DNA from: Nocardia sp.
GTDB taxonomy: Bacteria; Actinomycetota; Actinomycetes; Mycobacteriales; Mycobacteriaceae
DNA: 7,412 nt
Reading direction: 5' to 3'
Assembly (NCBI GenBank): GCA_013361595.1
Contig: JABFXT010000420.1
Coordinates: 1 to 7,412 of the forward strand
A program made the position numbers and the translations under genes. Below are positions 6,523-7,412 of this stretch, piece by piece (position 1 is the first letter of the stretch; the number at the start of each line of letters is the position of its first letter). The notes below the pieces were generated by a model. That model searched no databases, was not told the DNA's origin, and saw only the letters and a list, made by a program, of their open reading frames with translations.

Positions 6523-6532
6523 GGAGATCTCC
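6523..6532 (-). promoter_or_regulatory. Ribosome binding site of the dehalogenase gene, inside a small palindrome
   Basis: On the minus strand GGAG (6532-6529) lies 7 bases before the GTG start at 6521, which supports that start. The site is one half of a perfect 10-base palindrome, GGAGATCTCC. With no spacer it is unlikely to fold on itself, so I read it mainly as a ribosome site. Confidence 0.55.
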
Positions 6533-6598
6533 AGGGTCGGCGAGAGACAGGCGTTCTCGAGATGGATACGAAAGCCGGACCGGAACAGGCGAGACCGC

Positions 6599-6628
6599 CC
6601 CGGGCACACGGCCTTCCGTGTGCCCGGG
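6599..6628 (-). terminator. Perfect 13-bp-stem terminator after the NmrA-like gene
   Basis: CCCGGGCACACGG (6599-6611) and CCGTGTGCCCGGG (6616-6628) are exact reverse complements around a 4-base loop. On the minus strand the stem begins 6 bases after the stop codon at 6637-6635, ideal placement for a factor-independent terminator of that gene. No run of T follows, which is usual in actinobacteria. It separates the NmrA-like gene from the dehalogenase gene, leaving about 77 bases for the latter's own promoter. Confidence 0.85.
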
Positions 6629-6634
6629 ACACCC

Positions 6635-7412
6635 CTACCGGAACACCGGCGAATTGCGTACGGCCCACTCGCCGAAAGACGCGGCAGGGCGATGCAGGAC
6701 GGCCGCCACGTCGGGGCTGATCCGCTGCTCGGCCGGGAGCGGCACGCCGAGTACGTCGAGGGTGCCGGCGACGACCTGCTCGGGCATGAACTGCGCCATG
6801 CGGGCATGGGCGTCCGCGCGGGACAGTTCCACGAAGGTCACTTCCTCGCCCAGGGCCTCGGCGATGACCGCGGCCTGCCGGCGCGGGCTGATCAGCTCGG
6901 GGCCGGTCAGCTCGTAGACACGGCCGGCGTGACCGTCCTCGGTGAGCGCGGCCGCGGCGACCGCGGCGATATCCGCCGGGTCGACGACGGGCAAGCCCAC
7001 ATCCCCGAACGGGGCGAAGATCGTGCGGTTCGTGCGGACCGTCTCGGCCCAGGCGAAGGCGTTGGAGGCGAAACCGCCGGGACGCAGGATGGTGAAGTCC
7101 TGGCCCGCGGCCCGGACAGCCGATTCGAACTCGCGCAGGCGGGCATGCGAGCGCGCTTCGGGACGGGTGGCGCCGACCTGCGACGAGACCAGGACGATCC
7201 GCTCGACCCCGGCATCCGTCGCTATGTCGAGAAGGGCCTCCGGGCTTTCGCCTCGGCTGTTGAGATCGCCGCCCAGCAGGAGAAACAGGGCGCGGGCCCC
7301 TTCGAGAGCCGACCGCAGGCCGGCACCGGTCCCGATATCGGCCCGGGCCCACCGGACATCGGCCGCCGCGTCGGCCGGCCGCGGTCCCCGTGACACTGCG
7401 GTCACCTCGGCA
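6635..7412 (-). CDS. NmrA-like atypical SDR, NAD(P)-binding protein (5' end cut by the window edge)
   Basis: The reading frame runs out of the window at 7412, and 259 complete codons are visible. The first visible residues, AEVTAVSRGPRPADAAADVRWARADIG, match the second strand of a Rossmann fold and the stretch after it, so the glycine-rich GATGxxG loop lies beyond the edge. A later GTG at 7405 should not be taken as the start. The remaining blocks fit the NmrA/quinone-oxidoreductase-2-like group of atypical short-chain reductases: ALEGARALFLLLG, VERIVLVSSQVGA, HARLREFESAVRAAGQDFTILRPGGFASNAFAW, and DPADIAAVAAAALTEDGHAGRVYELTGPE. The classical YxxxK catalytic pair is absent, as expected in this group. 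Members bind NAD(P) and act as redox sensors, quinone or azo reductases, or have unknown roles. Its transcription probably ends at the hairpin 6599-6628, so co-transcription with the dehalogenase is limited. Confidence 0.85.
   Translation of the reverse strand, partial: AEVTAVSRGPRPADAAADVRWARADIGTGAGLRSALEGARALFLLLGGDLNSRGESPEALLDIATDAGVERIVLVSSQVGATRPEARSHARLREFESAVRAAGQDFTILRPGGFASNAFAWAETVRTNRTIFAPFGDVGLPVVDPADIAAVAAAALTEDGHAGRVYELTGPELISPRRQAAVIAEALGEEVTFVELSRADAHARMAQFMPEQVVAGTLDVLGVPLPAEQRISPDVAAVLHRPAASFGEWAVRNSPVFR

Noticed and set aside
6522..7352. Upstream extension of the dehalogenase frame to 7352
   Set aside because: It crosses the terminator hairpin and the NmrA-like gene in another frame, and its residues are shadow-like. 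GTG at 6521 with a ribosome site gives a normal-length enzyme.
1..7412. Mobile elements, CRISPR arrays, tRNA or rRNA genes, toxin-antitoxin or phage genes
   Set aside because: I saw no transposase or integrase motifs, no regularly spaced direct repeats, no tRNA-like cloverleaf and no base-composition break. The gaps between genes are all under 130 bases.

Overview
The window looks like chromosomal DNA from a high-GC actinobacterium. Codon third positions are strongly G/C, GTG and TTG starts are used beside clear GGAG-type ribosome sites, and the terminators lack a T-tract. A Nocardia/Rhodococcus-like member of the Mycobacteriales is my best guess from codon style and gene content. That placement is inference, because no marker gene is present.

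Layout. Positions 1-126 are a leader holding a weak candidate promoter and a perfect 17-bp palindrome just before the first gene. Positions 127-5548 carry four closely spaced plus-strand genes that read as one operon: (1) an FAD-dependent oxidoreductase of the fumarate reductase/3-ketosteroid dehydrogenase superfamily; (2) a metal-dependent cyclic amidohydrolase of the hydantoinase/dihydropyrimidinase/allantoinase group with all metal ligands present; (3) a family III (CaiB/BaiF) CoA-transferase with its catalytic Asp; (4) an MFS permease of the anion:cation symporter type. Positions 5549-5660 are a short convergent intergenic region with a long hairpin that probably terminates transcription from both sides. 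On the minus strand lie a haloalkane dehalogenase-like alpha/beta hydrolase (6521 down to 5661) and an NmrA-like NAD(P)-binding protein (entering from the right edge, stop at 6635). These two are separated by a 113-base gap that contains a perfect 13-bp-stem terminator.

How the genes may work together. The operon composition suggests uptake and breakdown of a small organic acid or heterocycle. The permease would import it, the flavoprotein would add or remove a C=C bond, the amidohydrolase would open a cyclic amide, imide or ureide, and the CoA-transferase would activate the resulting carboxylate. The order of steps and the substrate cannot be read from the sequence, and no regulator gene lies in the window. 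I know of no named pathway with this exact four-gene set, so it is the best candidate for something undescribed. It is metabolic in character. I see no mobile element, CRISPR array, tRNA/rRNA, toxin-antitoxin or defence genes. The two minus-strand genes are probably unrelated to the operon.
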